From Fragilaria crotonensis (taxonomy: Eukaryota > Bacillariophyta > Fragilariophyceae > Fragilariales > Fragilariaceae), in NCBI GenBank assembly GCA_022925895.1, contig JAKSYS010000490.1:1-48771 (forward strand): a stretch of DNA of 48,771 nt. Reading direction: 5' to 3'. A model generated the notes under the pieces. It made no database searches, was not told where the DNA came from, and worked only from the letters and a program-made list of their open reading frames with translations. Both the position numbers and the translations under genes were made by a program. Of this stretch, positions 19,101-30,624 are shown in pieces. Each line of letters begins with the position of its first letter. Position 1 is the stretch's first letter.

Positions 19101-21315
19101 GTTCCATCTTCCCAATCAGCAATCAGTGGTTTTTGAGGAAAATGAAAATGTTGCTCAAGTGCTTGCAAGAGGACCACCCTGTACACAATTGACTGCCTGG
19201 TTGGACCTCAATCGGCATGATCAGTATGCTCGCCAGTTCCTTTATCATGACATCCCACAACACTACACATGGAAAAGTGCTGGTGTCGAGAAGTGCTGGG
19301 TACGACGCTCCAATCACCGGCAGACATTCCCCACTGTGTCTCGCCTCTACAGTGCTTCCCCTTCTTCTGGTGAGAGATACTTCCTGCGAAGGATGTTGAC
19401 TGTAGTGAAAGGTGCAACAAGCTTTGAAGCTCTGAACCGTTGATGATGTACTTTGTCCAACATTTCAAGATGCCTGTCGTACATTGGGTCTTCTAGATGA
19501 TGATACTGAGTGGCATCGAGCCATGCAGGAAGCCACACAGACACTCTCCCCAGCAAGGCTCAGAAGACTTTTGCAATCATCCTCTTCAACTGTGATGTCT
19601 CTGACCCAAGGTCACTCTATGACTCTCACTGGGCTGCCCTGTCAGAAGACTATGCACACCGTCAACCCAGCCTTAGTGAACAACACCTGCAGGACCTCCT
19701 TGTGCGTAAACTTGATGCCCTTCTGGGGATAATGCACAGCCGTTCTGTATTCGAATGGATACCATCCCTCCGCACACTTCTGGTTGAGGAGCATGGGAGT
19801 GCCATGGACAACAATTCAGTCAACCATTTGTTAGAATTGCAGCTGTCATCATCCAACACTGATATTCAACAGCAGCTGGATCGCCTCCCTCTCCTGAATC
19901 TTGAACAGCGTGCTATTTTTGATGCTGTACTTGCTTCTGTGAACAACAATGCTGGTACTGAAACTCAGAAAATGTTTATTTTGTTGATGGACCTGCAGGC
20001 TCAGGTAAGACGGAGTTGTTCAGGATGATCCTTGCCAAGGTGCGCAGTGAAGGGAAGGTTGCCCTTGCAACTGCCATATCAGGCATTGCTGCCTCAAACT
20101 TTGCCCCTTTGGGCCGTACTCTGCACTATATATCCGGGCTTCCAATTCAATTATATGAAACATCCATGTGCAACCTATCAAAAGAGAAGGCAGAAGTTAT
20201 GAAGGTTGCAAAGATTTTGATCATTGATGAGATCACAATGCTTAAGGGTGTTGGTCTTGATGTTCTTTCACAGTCTCTTTGTGATTTACTTGAACGTAAT
20301 GATGCTCCTTTGGTGGCTTGGTTGTCGTCATGGGTGGTGACTTTCGTCAAGTGCTTCCCATACTACGCCATGCTGGAAGAGCTACCACTGTGCATTCAAC
20401 TGTCCTACAATCCAAAGTCTGGCAAACATCATCTGTGAATGTAATGCAACTCTCTGAAAATATGCGATTGCGAATGGACTTACAGAACACAATGCTAACC
20501 CAGAGTTCCAAGAAGTACTTTCCCATTTTGCATCTTTCCTGTTGAGGATCGGCGAGGATATGGAGCCTTCCCCAATAAATCTACCATCTTATATATTCCA
20601 GCCTCAGGATACAAACGAACTGGTTGAGCATGTGTTTGATGATTTTTCTTCCAATGAACCAGCCTATTGGTCTGAACGTGCTATTCTATGTCCTAAAAAC
20701 AAAGATGTTCAAAGAATCAATGATATGGTAACCTCAAGGCTACCTCATGATGAACATGTGTTTCTCAGTATTGACAACATCATATCTGAGGAACCTAATG
20801 ATCCTGCACATACCCTCTATCCTCCTGAATTCCTGAACTCTTTGGAGCTATCTGGCCTTCCACCACATTGCCTCACTCTGAAAAAGGCATGTTGGTCATG
20901 CTGCTCGAAACCTATCAAGCACACTCAGCAATGGCACCCGCTCATTGTTCGCCGTATCTCACGGTCTGTCCTCCAGTGTTTGATTCCTACCACTGCAGAA
21001 ATTGTGGACATACCACGGATTGCTCTCCTATCACCTCAAGATGAGCTGCCATTTGTCTTCAAACGACGTCAGTTTCCAGTTCAACCAGCATATGCAATGA
21101 CAATCAACAAGAGTCAAGGTCAAACATTGCGAAGAGTTGGCATTTTCTTGCCACAAGGTGTATTTGCACATGGCCAGCTTTACGTTGCTCTCTCAAGAGT
21201 TCGTAACCCACATGATCTTTTCATATTTACTGATGGTCATCTTCTGCACAACATTGTTTATAAGGAGGTCCTGATATCAAAACTGTGCCCTCAGTATCAT
21301 CAACAGGATTTGTAA
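16195..21315 (+). pseudogene. Helitron Rep/helicase, full-length but frameshifted at about eleven points
   Basis: This is the rolling-circle transposase of a Helitron. The ATG at 16195 opens a frame with a 33-residue tandem repeat. A Helitron-like N-terminal domain follows (about 17080-18000), then the HUH nuclease motif GLPHAH (about 18488-18505) and the catalytic-tyrosine region YLYKYVYKG (18928-18954). A Pif1-type helicase ends it, with Walker A GPAGSGKT (19989-20012), LIIDE (about 20218) and the terminal YVALSRVRNPHDL. Conserved sequence continues through every junction, so nothing large is missing. The frame breaks near 16733, 18029, 18731, 19435, 19569, 19979, 20309, 20491, 20881, 20906 and 20941. 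Ten of these fit one lost base in a homopolymer or doublet, and 19435 fits a lost GA. I saw no premature stop caused by substitution. It is either a very young broken copy or an intact gene with uncorrected assembly indels. Confidence 0.9.
16297..17060 (+). repeat. 99-bp in-frame tandem repeat, about 7.7 copies
   Basis: Units start at GAC 16297, 16396, 16495, 16594, 16693, 16791, 16890 and 16989. Each encodes a 33-residue unit beginning DPVAATQMAAITT and containing MRQTRLERLQRSQEG. The spacing of 98 between units five and six exposes a lost G at 16733 (aggaacc elsewhere, agaacc here). The charged helical units could bind nucleic acid or multimerise. Confidence 0.95.
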
Positions 21316-22448
21316 ACAACTTCAATACTGTGTATTTTGGCAATCTAAATTAGAATTTGTCACTTTTTTCCTCATCTAATTGTGTTGTAAAACACGTCAT
21401 TTGCAGCACGCTTGCCACTACACACAACCGTGAACAACCCATACCGTACACGTATTCCAAAAGTCCGACCAATTGGGAGGCACCCACTAGTATATAATAA
21501 ATAATAATCAACCTACAAAACCTGAGAGGATGCGTCCCCCCCCCAAATCGCTTTCAAGTAGAATCGTACTACATCTGTGTGTAGATTTTTTTTCTTCTCA
21601 GGAAGAACAAAGTTTTGTAGGTGTCATTTAACCTACAAAATGAACGATCAATTTTCTATACATTATATCGTAGTGTAACATCAGGATGACATTTTTCTGT
21701 CTGCGCCATCAACTGGTCACATACACTATACTAGATACTCGAGTACTCCAGTACCATGTACTATACCACAATGTACGGTACAAGCACCTGGCTGCATTAT
21801 TGTCGTAATTTGCAATTTGCAATCAACAGCATAAAAATACTCCAGTAGACCTACATGATCTATAATTGCCGAGCCCTTTGCCGAGTCCCAATTATTCCAA
21901 ATCCAATTCTCCTTAGATCTACTCCGTATGACATAGCTCATTCGAGCTGTGCCTGCAAAGGATCGATAACAATGAGATTGCGAAGCACCAGTATACAAGC
22001 ATTAATTCTATACGGATTACTACGTATCACCATACGTAGCAGTATACAGTACCTCCATTATTGAATTACAGTAGCTATTATTACAGTAGGTGCTAGTACT
22101 GGAGTACATTTTTCGAGTACGGAATGTAGCATGTACTGTATTACATGAAATATATCATATTTTTGTGGTATATTTGTACTCCAGTATTGAGTACAGCAAT
22201 TAAAGGGTTCATACAAATCGTGCCTCGCAGTCAGGCCAAGGCGGGTGAGCTGTTCCCATCCATCGAGTTTGGCCCGTATGTAATACATAGTACCGTCATA
22301 TTGTACCCATATTGTAGGTTCAATATGGCCTACAAAACGGAGTGTGAAGTAGAACTCAGTTGTGGAATGTTGTACTAGCGTACTTGTACCTACCGGTAGT
22401 AGTATGTCATATTTTGACCAATGAAAGAGTTCCAGTGTTTAGTACCTG
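21316..22448. other. Intergenic DNA after the Helitron
   Basis: No gene can be supported. It has a C-run at about 21537-21545, copies of aacctacaaaa at 21512 and 21630 with a near-inverted copy at 21612, and GTAC-rich DNA at about 21730-22440. Confidence 0.5.
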
Positions 22449-22451
22449 GTA

Positions 22452-23178
22452 CCAGTTAAAAACCGCTTTGAACCAATAATTCGCTTTGAACCAATGAAGT
22501 GGTAATTTTTTTGGTTCCTACGCAAACATTTGGTAAAAAGTCATATTCGAGCATTTTTTGTATGGAGAACTTGTTCATTTTCTCATGATGAAGAATTACT
22601 CTACTTGTTTAAAAGCAAGCTTGAGTGATCTGTCTTACAGTGCATTGCACTGAGTTTTTGATTAGAATTGTTTGGGTTTGAGTTTTCCCACGTTGAGCAG
22701 GCCTCACTTTATATGCTACCTCACGGCGCTTTATATTTGTCAATGCTTGCGACATTTTTAGCTGCGCCTGAACTCTCGTACCGCGCCATGAAATCTACGT
22801 GATTAGTTTGGTAATCCATGAAATCTGGTGCTGTCACAATCACAATATGAACATACACGTTGCCAAGTGCGTAGCAGTAGAAATTTGTTTGGCGAGAAAA
22901 CATGTAGCGTGTGAAAAAAACTACGCGCCCACCTATTGATTTTACAATGTACGTTTATTTTTAATGTTCCGCATTGAACCAAAAGTCCACGAGGCCTTGA
23001 GAATGTTTGATAACTCAATGAATACTTAGTCCAGTACAAGAATGATTCATTTTCAGCATAAACGAGAACATTGAAAAGAATTCTTAACGCAACGGAAATG
23101 AAGCTGGAGGCCGCGTGAAACAGATATCCTTAGTCGGATCGTGCGGTAAATTATTGGTTCAAAGCGGTTTTTAACTGG
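22452..23178. mobile_element. MITE-like element with perfect 30-bp terminal inverted repeats and TA target duplication
   Basis: The 30 bases at 22452-22481 (beginning ccagttaaaaaccgctttga) are the exact reverse complement of 23149-23178. Both ends are flanked by TA, inside GTAC palindromes that extend the match to 33 bp. Just inside the left end, cgctttgaaccaat is directly repeated. The 727-bp interior has no transposase frame. A TA duplication with an end starting near CAGT suits a Tc1/mariner-like non-autonomous element. Perfect ends imply a recent insertion. Confidence 0.85.
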
Positions 23179-23181
23179 TAC

Positions 23182-23825
23182 GTACACTACCAGTAACCAG
23201 TACTCATACTGGATCTCGTCTGTGAAGTTGTTCGATCATCCGGGTGTTTTTGAGTTGCTCGAGCTTCTTGGAGCCTCACAGTCGACGATACTCCATGGAT
23301 CTACGAAATCATAGCCAACCGTGGTGCGAACGCGATACCGTGTCGGAATGTTTCGGCGGCCACAAGAAGAAGAAATAGAACGCCTATCGCTTTGAATTGC
23401 ATAAAGTCTCGATAATCGAAGAAATAGTCCTATCTGGGACGGGAAGGTGGAGCCTGCATACCTTGATAAGAAAAGGGAGTGCTGTGAAGATTTGAACAAC
23501 ATCCACCTGATTACATTCGTACTGCCTCGAAATCCTTGCGGTTAGCTCCATCACCGTCTCTGTAAACAGAGTGTCTCATACCTCTACAATCTTCGCTGTC
23601 GTATTCTCCAGCGGCATCGTTACCGTATCAGCAGCCGGGGTTGTGAAGATTGATACTGGAACGATTTTTTATCGCGGACGGAATTTCCCTATTCGAGTAG
23701 CCTCGAATAAATCTATCTAATAGAGGAATTGGTCCAAATTCCTTGGTATTTTGCCCTTACTGCCAATACATATTCCGATTGTCTTGAACTCAACAACTGA
23801 ACACGGGTCACACGGGTTGCAAGTC
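23182..23825. other. Upstream region of the RBBP6-like gene
   Basis: No gene can be supported. An open 88-codon frame on the - strand (23236-23502) shows no domain. The last 200 bp carry the 5' leader of the gene starting at 23826. Confidence 0.4.
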
Positions 23826-26134
23826 ATGTCTTCAACGATTCTTTACAAGTTCCGGAGCGGTACAACCTTCGAGGCGCTGCCTCTCCCAGGTACCGCCGCC
23901 CGACTCTTCGATGTCAAGAAAGGCATCGTTAAAGCCAAACGATTGGAATCTGGTATGGACTTTGAGCTCGAAGTTCACGATGCCACTACTAACCAACAGT
24001 ACGTCGATGAATCCATGCTCCTCCCCGCGGCACGCGCTTGATTGTCCACCGCGTTGGTGCCGCGCGTGGTCAGGGCTTCGTTGCACGCATGCAACGGGCC
24101 GAATCTGGAATGAACTCAAATGCACCAACCGAAGCCTCAATACCATCAGGTTATTACACCATTGAGAGCGCTGGTGGCGAGGAAGATGAATTTGTATCCA
24201 GCAGCCGAGGCGCGGACGAAAGGGAACTGGCTGCGCTCATGGCAGCAACCGAAACTCCACAAAACCCAGTAACCGGTATTAGGTCTGGAGGAGGAACCAC
24301 CAGTGGCTATCGTCCGGCAGGGAGTGGACCTCCACCCCAGGGTCGTCCCGGCGGAAACTTTCCTCCGCGGCAGCCGCAGAACTTTCGACCAAACGCCGAT
24401 CCGGAACTACGTTCCCAAGAGCAACAAGGCCTGCAGAAGAAGAGAGCAACCGGAATCCCACGAACCTTCCTTAACCTGTCCGCTCCGCCGATCACAGACG
24501 GCACCGGCGTTGACGGCGAGTCAGAAAATCTACCTAGATTGCAACCCAATGCTTTAGGCTTCGAGGAGTTGGTCAACCGTGGAGGAGGACAGTCAGAAAA
24601 CACGACAGGAACTAGGAGAGATTTGGATTACGCTCTTAAACTAACAGCTACCACAATTCCCGAACACTTGCAATGTGGAATTTGTCAATCTGTGGCCAAA
24701 AATGCAATGTTGCTGCCTTGGGATCTAGAGGGACGGACCGCATGCGAGACTTGTATTCGTGACGCCCTCACGCAGAATGGTTTCCGTTGTCCACTCACCG
24801 GAAATGAGGGCGTCAGCCCTGATGACTTGTTTCCAAATATGCCGCTGCGTAAGGCTGTGGACCACTTCGTTCAGGGTGTCATGGAGAAGATGGAAGATAT
24901 CGTGAAGCAGCAAGTTGACGAATCAGACCACGAAGATGAAATAGCGATATCCTCTAAAGACTTTGACGGTGATACGGGTGAGAAGGGAGTGATTGTATCA
25001 AAGAAAACGATCAAGGACCATCGGTCCAGACGGCAGGACGACGATGATCCTTTTGGTGGCGGAGACGATGACTTTGGTGGCGACGTCTTCGCGGTTGATG
25101 CACCAGAACTGAACGAGCCCGAGAAAGAGGACGAGAAATCGGTTCACCCGCTAGTTAGGAAATCTAACGACCACAAAAGTAGCAAGAACAATGGTTCTGC
25201 CGATGCCAGTCTTTCCCAGTCAGTCGAGAAAGCTGCAACAGACCAATCCGCCGACGCTGGCACTCCAAAGAAAGATAGCGAGAAGGAGCAAGTCAAAGAA
25301 GTCGCGCCAGCTCCTGACCGTCGCAAGCAGAGAGCTCTTCCAGCTGGATACGCTATGGGACCAGCTGGCGGAGCTGCGGCACCTCCGACCCCTACGGCGA
25401 TTGCAGCTGTTCGCCACGAGGATCCTCACGGAGGCGACTTTCGAGGGAGAGGCCGCGGCGGCAGAGGGTTGGAGCGCGGAGGATTCCGAGGTGGAGGTCG
25501 AGGGGCACCAGGAGGTCGATTCAGTGGTAGAGGCCGATTCGACGACCCTGACGGTGGACGCGGAGGGTACTATGGACGAGACCAAGGATTCCCCGTTGCA
25601 AATCGCAACCACGAGGTACGTGCTATTTTTGTTTATTCTGATGCCCAAATTCTGGTTGGATTTGAATCTTCAGTTTCCTCGTGGCGTCTGCTCGTGTTGC
25701 TGCCGAGACCTGCAAAGCCTACATGCGTCGATTGTTCAGCACTTGAAGGCACAAAATCAGTACATGTACATGTAACTATAGTTTGTTGACGTAGATTGAT
25801 TCTTGTCTAGTAAGCTCGCTAACGTTTGCGTGTTCTCCTATCCTCTTTTCTTGCACAGGGCTCAGCTAGCGTCGATGAAGACAGTCGTGGGACAAAGCGA
25901 TTGCGAAGCTACAGCGGCGAAGAGCAACAGTCGGACGATCGCCGCAATGGTCGAGATTACCGTGGCGGTGGTGATGATGATTGGGACGGTGTTCGTCAAT
26001 ATGATGGACGAGGTCCTCCTCCAGGCCGATTTGATGATCGCCGCCCTCCTCCAGGTAGATTCCGTGGGCGTGGTAGGGGAGGTGGGGCCCGAGGAGGTGG
26101 TGGCCGTGGAGGATATGGCCGTGGTCGCTACTAG
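23826..26134 (+). CDS. RBBP6/Mpe1-like DWNN-RING protein, pre-mRNA 3'-end processing factor
   Basis: In this family the protein joins the cleavage and polyadenylation complex and has a ubiquitin-ligase-type RING. The ATG at 23826 starts the DWNN ubiquitin-like domain (STILYKFRSGTTFEALPL..., about 1-80). The frame breaks at CCCC 24023-24026; one more C gives LPRGTRLIVHRVG, the conserved end of DWNN, so this is a lesion or error rather than an intron. The RING (LQCGICQ...CETCIRDAL...CPLTGNEGVSPDDLFPN) lies at about 282-345. An acidic Asp/Gly region and a long RGG/GRG-rich tail for RNA binding follow. Intron 25616-25858 (gtacgt...cacag) precedes the last exon, giving about 688 residues with the frame restored. 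The CCHC zinc knuckle usual between DWNN and RING is not visible. Partner factor Pcf11 is at 46982-48689. Confidence 0.9.
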
Positions 26135-27257
26135 GAAGGCGTACTCTAGGCTTGTCGACTCTAAACTATGAAGTTGTCAGATGCAGACTGACAATAGCAA
26201 GCCAATAGGCCGGGATAGCGCGGGCAAAGTGCTTAACACTCTATCGATAAACTAAATATGAAATCTACTTGATGGCTACAACACTTGATAGTGCCAGCTC
26301 GAGCAATTATGCCAATCGGTTTTATTTTATGTCATTGTTGGTTGATGTTATGCGGGGTGCCATAAAAGTCAAATCAGGCTTAACGCGTTAACTCACGTAC
26401 TACTACGTTCACTTCCACCATATGCTGCACAGTTCATAGCTGGTCGAAAATGGTTACAGGGAGATGATGCTTTTAGTTGGATAGGCGGGCCATGGTATTC
26501 AGGTTTTATCTTCAGAGTAGTTGGAGTACGGTAGTTTATTTCTGATTTTGCAGGGGGGAAATACAATATCACATGTACTACAGTACTCCAGTACTTCTTA
26601 GCCACTTCACATACAGTATATAATGAAACTGCTCCGTATGACATCACATACCAGGTACTGTATAGTACTACTAGGCTACTAGCTACTACATCAATGCTGG
26701 TCAAAATCCGGACATCCGCTATCATACGAGACCTATGATTTTAGTGACTGACGTGGGCAGTCCCAGAAACAAACGGGGTGCATTGTTCTGGTCAGGTGGA
26801 GAAATGACACCACGAATGTGATGTGAATGCATCAGAAAATTTGGCTGCTGTGCTCGTGATGCCATGTGTCTACCAGTGCCTGGTACCTGTTGGAACGGTA
26901 CGCTGGTACTAGTACTCCATCATTCAGCCGGAAGACACATACTCTGAACTCTGAGTAGTTGTAGTACCTGGCATACAAGTACGACTCCAAGCATGGCGTA
27001 GGACTATGCTGATTGAGTATCGTATGCATACCAGGTACTTGTATCAAGTATGTATCATATGCGCATAGTTGTGCCTCGAGGTGAATAAAAAGCCCAGACA
27101 CATACACATAAATCGTCATTCCAACGACGCATCCACTGCAGCATCGAAGAAACACGGAGCAAAGTCCCGACTATCTGTGTACCATTGTTAACACGAGCTG
27201 AGTTACGATTATTAGACACATTCCTATTACTGTGATTGAATAAACACATTGTCCGCC
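26135..27257. other. Intergenic region
   Basis: No gene can be supported. Open frames on the - strand (26393-26725, 26832-27345) have no recognisable features. GTAC-rich stretches lie at about 26570-26680 and 26880-27040. Confidence 0.5.
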
Positions 27258-28470
27258 ATGGCGCTTCGAAGATTGAATGTGTCCTTGGTTGTTGGCATGT
27301 TGACACTTTTGGGCAACACCAAAGCGTTTGCCCCAATAGTCTCAAGACGGCCCAGCCCGAGCGACTTGGTTCGACACACCAGTTGGAGTAAATCTAATCC
27401 TACACTTTACGAATTTCACCTTCGCACACAGATTGAGGATTCGACAGTGGGTGAAAACAAACGACCTCCTTCGTTCCTGGAACCTGGCGGATTACCCACA
27501 GTCGCATTTGCGCCAGATGCAGAACTTGACACCATGTACGACGAGGCAATTAAAAGAACCGTGTTGTGGGTTGCACTGGCGGGAGCCTTTGGAGCTTGTA
27601 TATGGGCTTTTGTTGATTCTAACCTGGGAGAGGAATTCTTTGCTGGATACCTTGTGGAGCAGAGCCTATCTGTGGACAATCTGTTCGTCTTTCTGCTACT
27701 CTTTGATTTCTTCAAAATACCTATTCAAGCCCAGGATAAAGTACTCAACTGGGGTATTTATGGTGCTATTGTGATGAGAGCTATTATGATTGGTCTTGGA
27801 GTGGCGGCAATCGAACACTTTCGGCCGATCCTCCTTGTTTTCGCTGCTATCCTGGTGTATAGTTCAGGTAAAATTCTGTTCGAAGGCGACGATGAGGAGG
27901 AGGAGGACATGAGTGAGAATACGATTGTCAAGTTTTCGAAAAAGCTCATTGAAAGTACGGACCAATTCGAGGGGGACAATTTCTTCACGCTTGTGGACGG
28001 CATCAAGAAGGCGACCCCACTTCTTCTATGCATGATCGCCGTTGAAATTAGCGACGTTGTTTTCGCAGTGGACAGCATTCCTGCTGTATTCGGAGTGACG
28101 GAGGTAAGCTCCCACCTAGATCTAGCTCGTCTGTGCTCAGTACTCGCTTCGTCGTCATCGTTCACGAGACCGAACTCACAATTGCTCTCACATTCATTCT
28201 CAGAATCCATACATCGTTTTCTCGTCCAACATGTTCGCAATCATGGGACTTCGGAGTTTATACACTATTCTGTCCAAAGCTGCAACTGACCTCAAATATT
28301 TGGAACCGGCAGTAGCGGTTGTTCTTGGATTCATCGGCTGTAAAATGATTGCAGAATATTTTGGTTACCATATGCCAACGGAAGTGGCTTTGGCCGTAGT
28401 CGCTTCGTTCTTGGGAACCGGCATTGGTGCATCAATACTGGAGAAACGACCAGGCGTCGAAGACGCATAG
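27258..28470 (+). CDS. TerC-family integral membrane protein, plastid-targeted
   Basis: TerC proteins are multi-span membrane proteins; the plant plastid member is needed for thylakoid biogenesis. The ATG at 27258 (gccATGg) starts MALRRLN, a hydrophobic signal ending in KAFAP, the diatom plastid motif (residues 23-26). Exons 27258-28103 and 28204-28470 join over intron 28104-28203 (gtaagc...tcag) to give 370 residues. The family motifs EQSLSVDNLFVF (about 134-145) and EISDVVFAVDSIPAVF (about 263-278) carry the intramembrane acidic residues. An acidic loop (EGDDEEEEDMSE) separates the two halves. Thylakoid or plastid-envelope location is inferred. The stop is 189 bp from that of the convergent MUB gene. 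Confidence 0.93.
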
Positions 28471-28659
28471 CTGCTAATATAACTAATACCGTGATGAACT
28501 TGGATTGCTTCAGTATGGTCTACCATTGACGTAGCAGATGTTTCAGTATGGAGTAGTACATTTTTTCCGTGCTACAACAGGGTCTACCATGTTACATATT
28601 CTGTAATACGAGTACTTAAGCATCCGCTTTTCAAAAGACACCCACCAGTCTGCGCCACT

Positions 28660-29413
28660 TTACAGAATAGTGCAGGCACATCCTTGGGAGGCCGTAGCTG
28701 TACCAGTTCTTCCAGGTGAGATGGAGCTTCCGCCAGCCGACTGAGTGGTATTTACGTGACGAAGGTGCTTTTCAGAGGCAACGGGTAAAACAACTGGTCT
28801 GATCGAAACATTGATGGGAGTGGGATGCGTCTTGAAAACTGGAATCTGGCAATCTTCCAAAGATCGCGCATCCGGGGTGAGAATTCCCTTGCCCATGCAT
28901 ATCAGCCTCAGCCGTTCGCCACCAGAGCAGCTGGGTAAATCTGCAAATAACAAGTAAAGGAAGAGTTGTAGAGGGAGAGTGAGCCACACTCTAAACTCCA
29001 AATACCGTCCAGTGTAATATAAAATGCGGGTACTTACCTGCCGGCCACACAGAAAGTAAAGCACGCTTGACTTCTCCCACTGTATCCGCAGGCTTGCATT
29101 CGATTGTAACCGCGAGACCATCGCGATTCGCGAAAACGAAACGGAGCGTGACCTTGTTGGGATCATATTTGTAGGGAGGTCGTTTCCTGCCAGAAGTAGT
29201 CAAAACTGGTGGCGGAGTTGACGGAGTTGGCGGGGTTGACGGAGTTGGCGGAGTCGCGTCGTGTTCCATTTCAGCGTTTGGAGCGTCGGGAGTCGGCTGT
29301 GGTTCTTCGTGTGAAGTCTTGGGAGATACGTCGACAGCAGTGCTTGATTCTGAGGTTTCAGTTCGAAGATCATCCGGCTTGTCACTGGTTATAACATTGA
29401 TTTCTTCCATCAT
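28660..29413 (-). CDS. Membrane-anchored ubiquitin-fold protein (MUB/UBL3-like) with CaaX box
   Basis: Exons 29038-29413 and 28660-28940 join over intron 28941-29037 (gtaagt...tgcag) to give 218 residues. The ubiquitin-like fold spans about 87-175: KVTLRFVFANRDG, TVGEVKRALLSVWPA, then GERLRLICMGKGILTPD and a final strand INVSIRPV. This matches UBL3/MUB order, including the LRLI-x-x-G core. The C-terminus is CTIL (215-218), a CaaX box whose Leu predicts geranylgeranylation, with an extra Cys at 213 that could be palmitoylated. There is no GlyGly end, so it is not conjugated like ubiquitin. Unlike the short UBL3/MUB proteins, it has an 80-residue N-terminal extension rich in Glu, Thr and Pro with a PPTPST repeat. 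Confidence 0.85.
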
Positions 29414-30624
29414 TGTGTTGTTGTTGATTGCGGCGTCTAAGTCTCGTCACTCGAGAATATAGTGATGCGTACAGCACACCCAGTCCCGTACAATACTCGC
29501 TTGAGAAAGATTGAAAAGATCGACAATGACTGTAGAAAGTCGACACTTGTTAACACCGGCTAATCCAAGTCGTTGAGAATGAAGAGAGCGACTGAGTTGC
29601 AGGCTCAGCAGGAAGGTCTCAATGGCTAGACTCACGACACGAACGATTGCGGGGATGGGTCACTCACTCAGTCACTCACTCGTCGTTGTCGTGGAATCGA
29701 ATCGATGCTCTGAGGGCGAATAGTCTGTAGTCTCTGTGGAGTTCGGAGTACGATGTAGCAGTACAATAGTCTGTTGTGGAGTCTGGAGTAGCAGTACAGT
29801 AGTGCAAATTCAGGACAGGTAAAAAAAATACTACAGTACCTACACTCTGCACATGCTACAGTATCGTACTGTAGTACTATCATTACATATGCGGTCGGTG
29901 GCCTACAGAGCTCGTACAATCGTAATCCGTTTGTGAAGCATCAAGCATCATATATTCATACGATCATACGGCTACTACCAGGTAGTAGGGCGCCCGTGTC
30001 CCTGGTACGGAAACTACCGTTGGCGGGTACAAGCACATCCGCCAGCATCCTGTAAGATGTAAGACCAGGTACAATTGTACAGGGGGTATTATGGTATGCA
30101 TTTATCGTCTAAAATCGAGGACAAGAATGCTGTGAGCTGTGAACATGAGAGCAATTGGACCACATGCTGAAGAAACTCTCGGAGTACTACCAGTAGTAGT
30201 AGTAGAAGTTACTGGAGTACTGGAGTGCTCGTTGGTGCGGCGTATCGGAGCGGGATGCGTGTTCAAAGACCTCGTTTGGTTGTTTTGTTCTCCGATAGAT
30301 ATATCGATATATCATTACGACCTCGTATATCTCATACACGTATAATACCGAGCACATATACGACAATACGACACATTGTTTTAATCTATATAAATATGTG
30401 TAATTAAACACTGTACAATAACACTTCCTTCGTTTTTAGTACCGGTAGACCTACCCAGTCTAAAAAAGTAGGACGAAACACATCGCAATTTTCCCACCCT
30501 CCGAGTCACGTCGACTGCGAACACAATTCCCTCCGGCAATCCTCGTTATGGTCGAAACAAACCACAAACAACATCATTTGGCGCTCCTTCATTGAATCGC
30601 TTGCTTGTGGTCCATTAAAGTACC
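29414..30624. other. Intergenic region with GTAC-rich and simple repeats
   Basis: No gene can be supported. It includes a cactcactcagtcactcact tract near 29660-29680, AGT/GTAC-rich DNA at about 29740-29880 and 30180-30220, and AT-rich DNA at 30290-30420. The last part should contain the promoter of the gene at 30625. Confidence 0.5.

Larger units (their letters stand above)
16195..21490 (+). mobile_element. Autonomous-type Helitron (ends uncertain)
   Basis: The coding part defines a Helitron. The 5' TC end cannot be placed. A possible 3' end is CTAG at 21487-21490, directly after tggg-aggca-ccca, a hairpin with only a 4-bp stem. That stem is shorter than usual for Helitron 3' hairpins, so the boundary is tentative. 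Confidence 0.55.

Noticed and set aside
24001-24085. Intron in the RBBP6-like gene from gtacgt (about 24000) to ggtcag
   Set aside because: It would remove the conserved last strand of the DWNN domain. A one-base loss explains the break better.
25144-25775. Several open frames on both strands in the RGG region
   Set aside because: They are shadows of the GC-rich Gly/Arg tail of the RBBP6-like protein.
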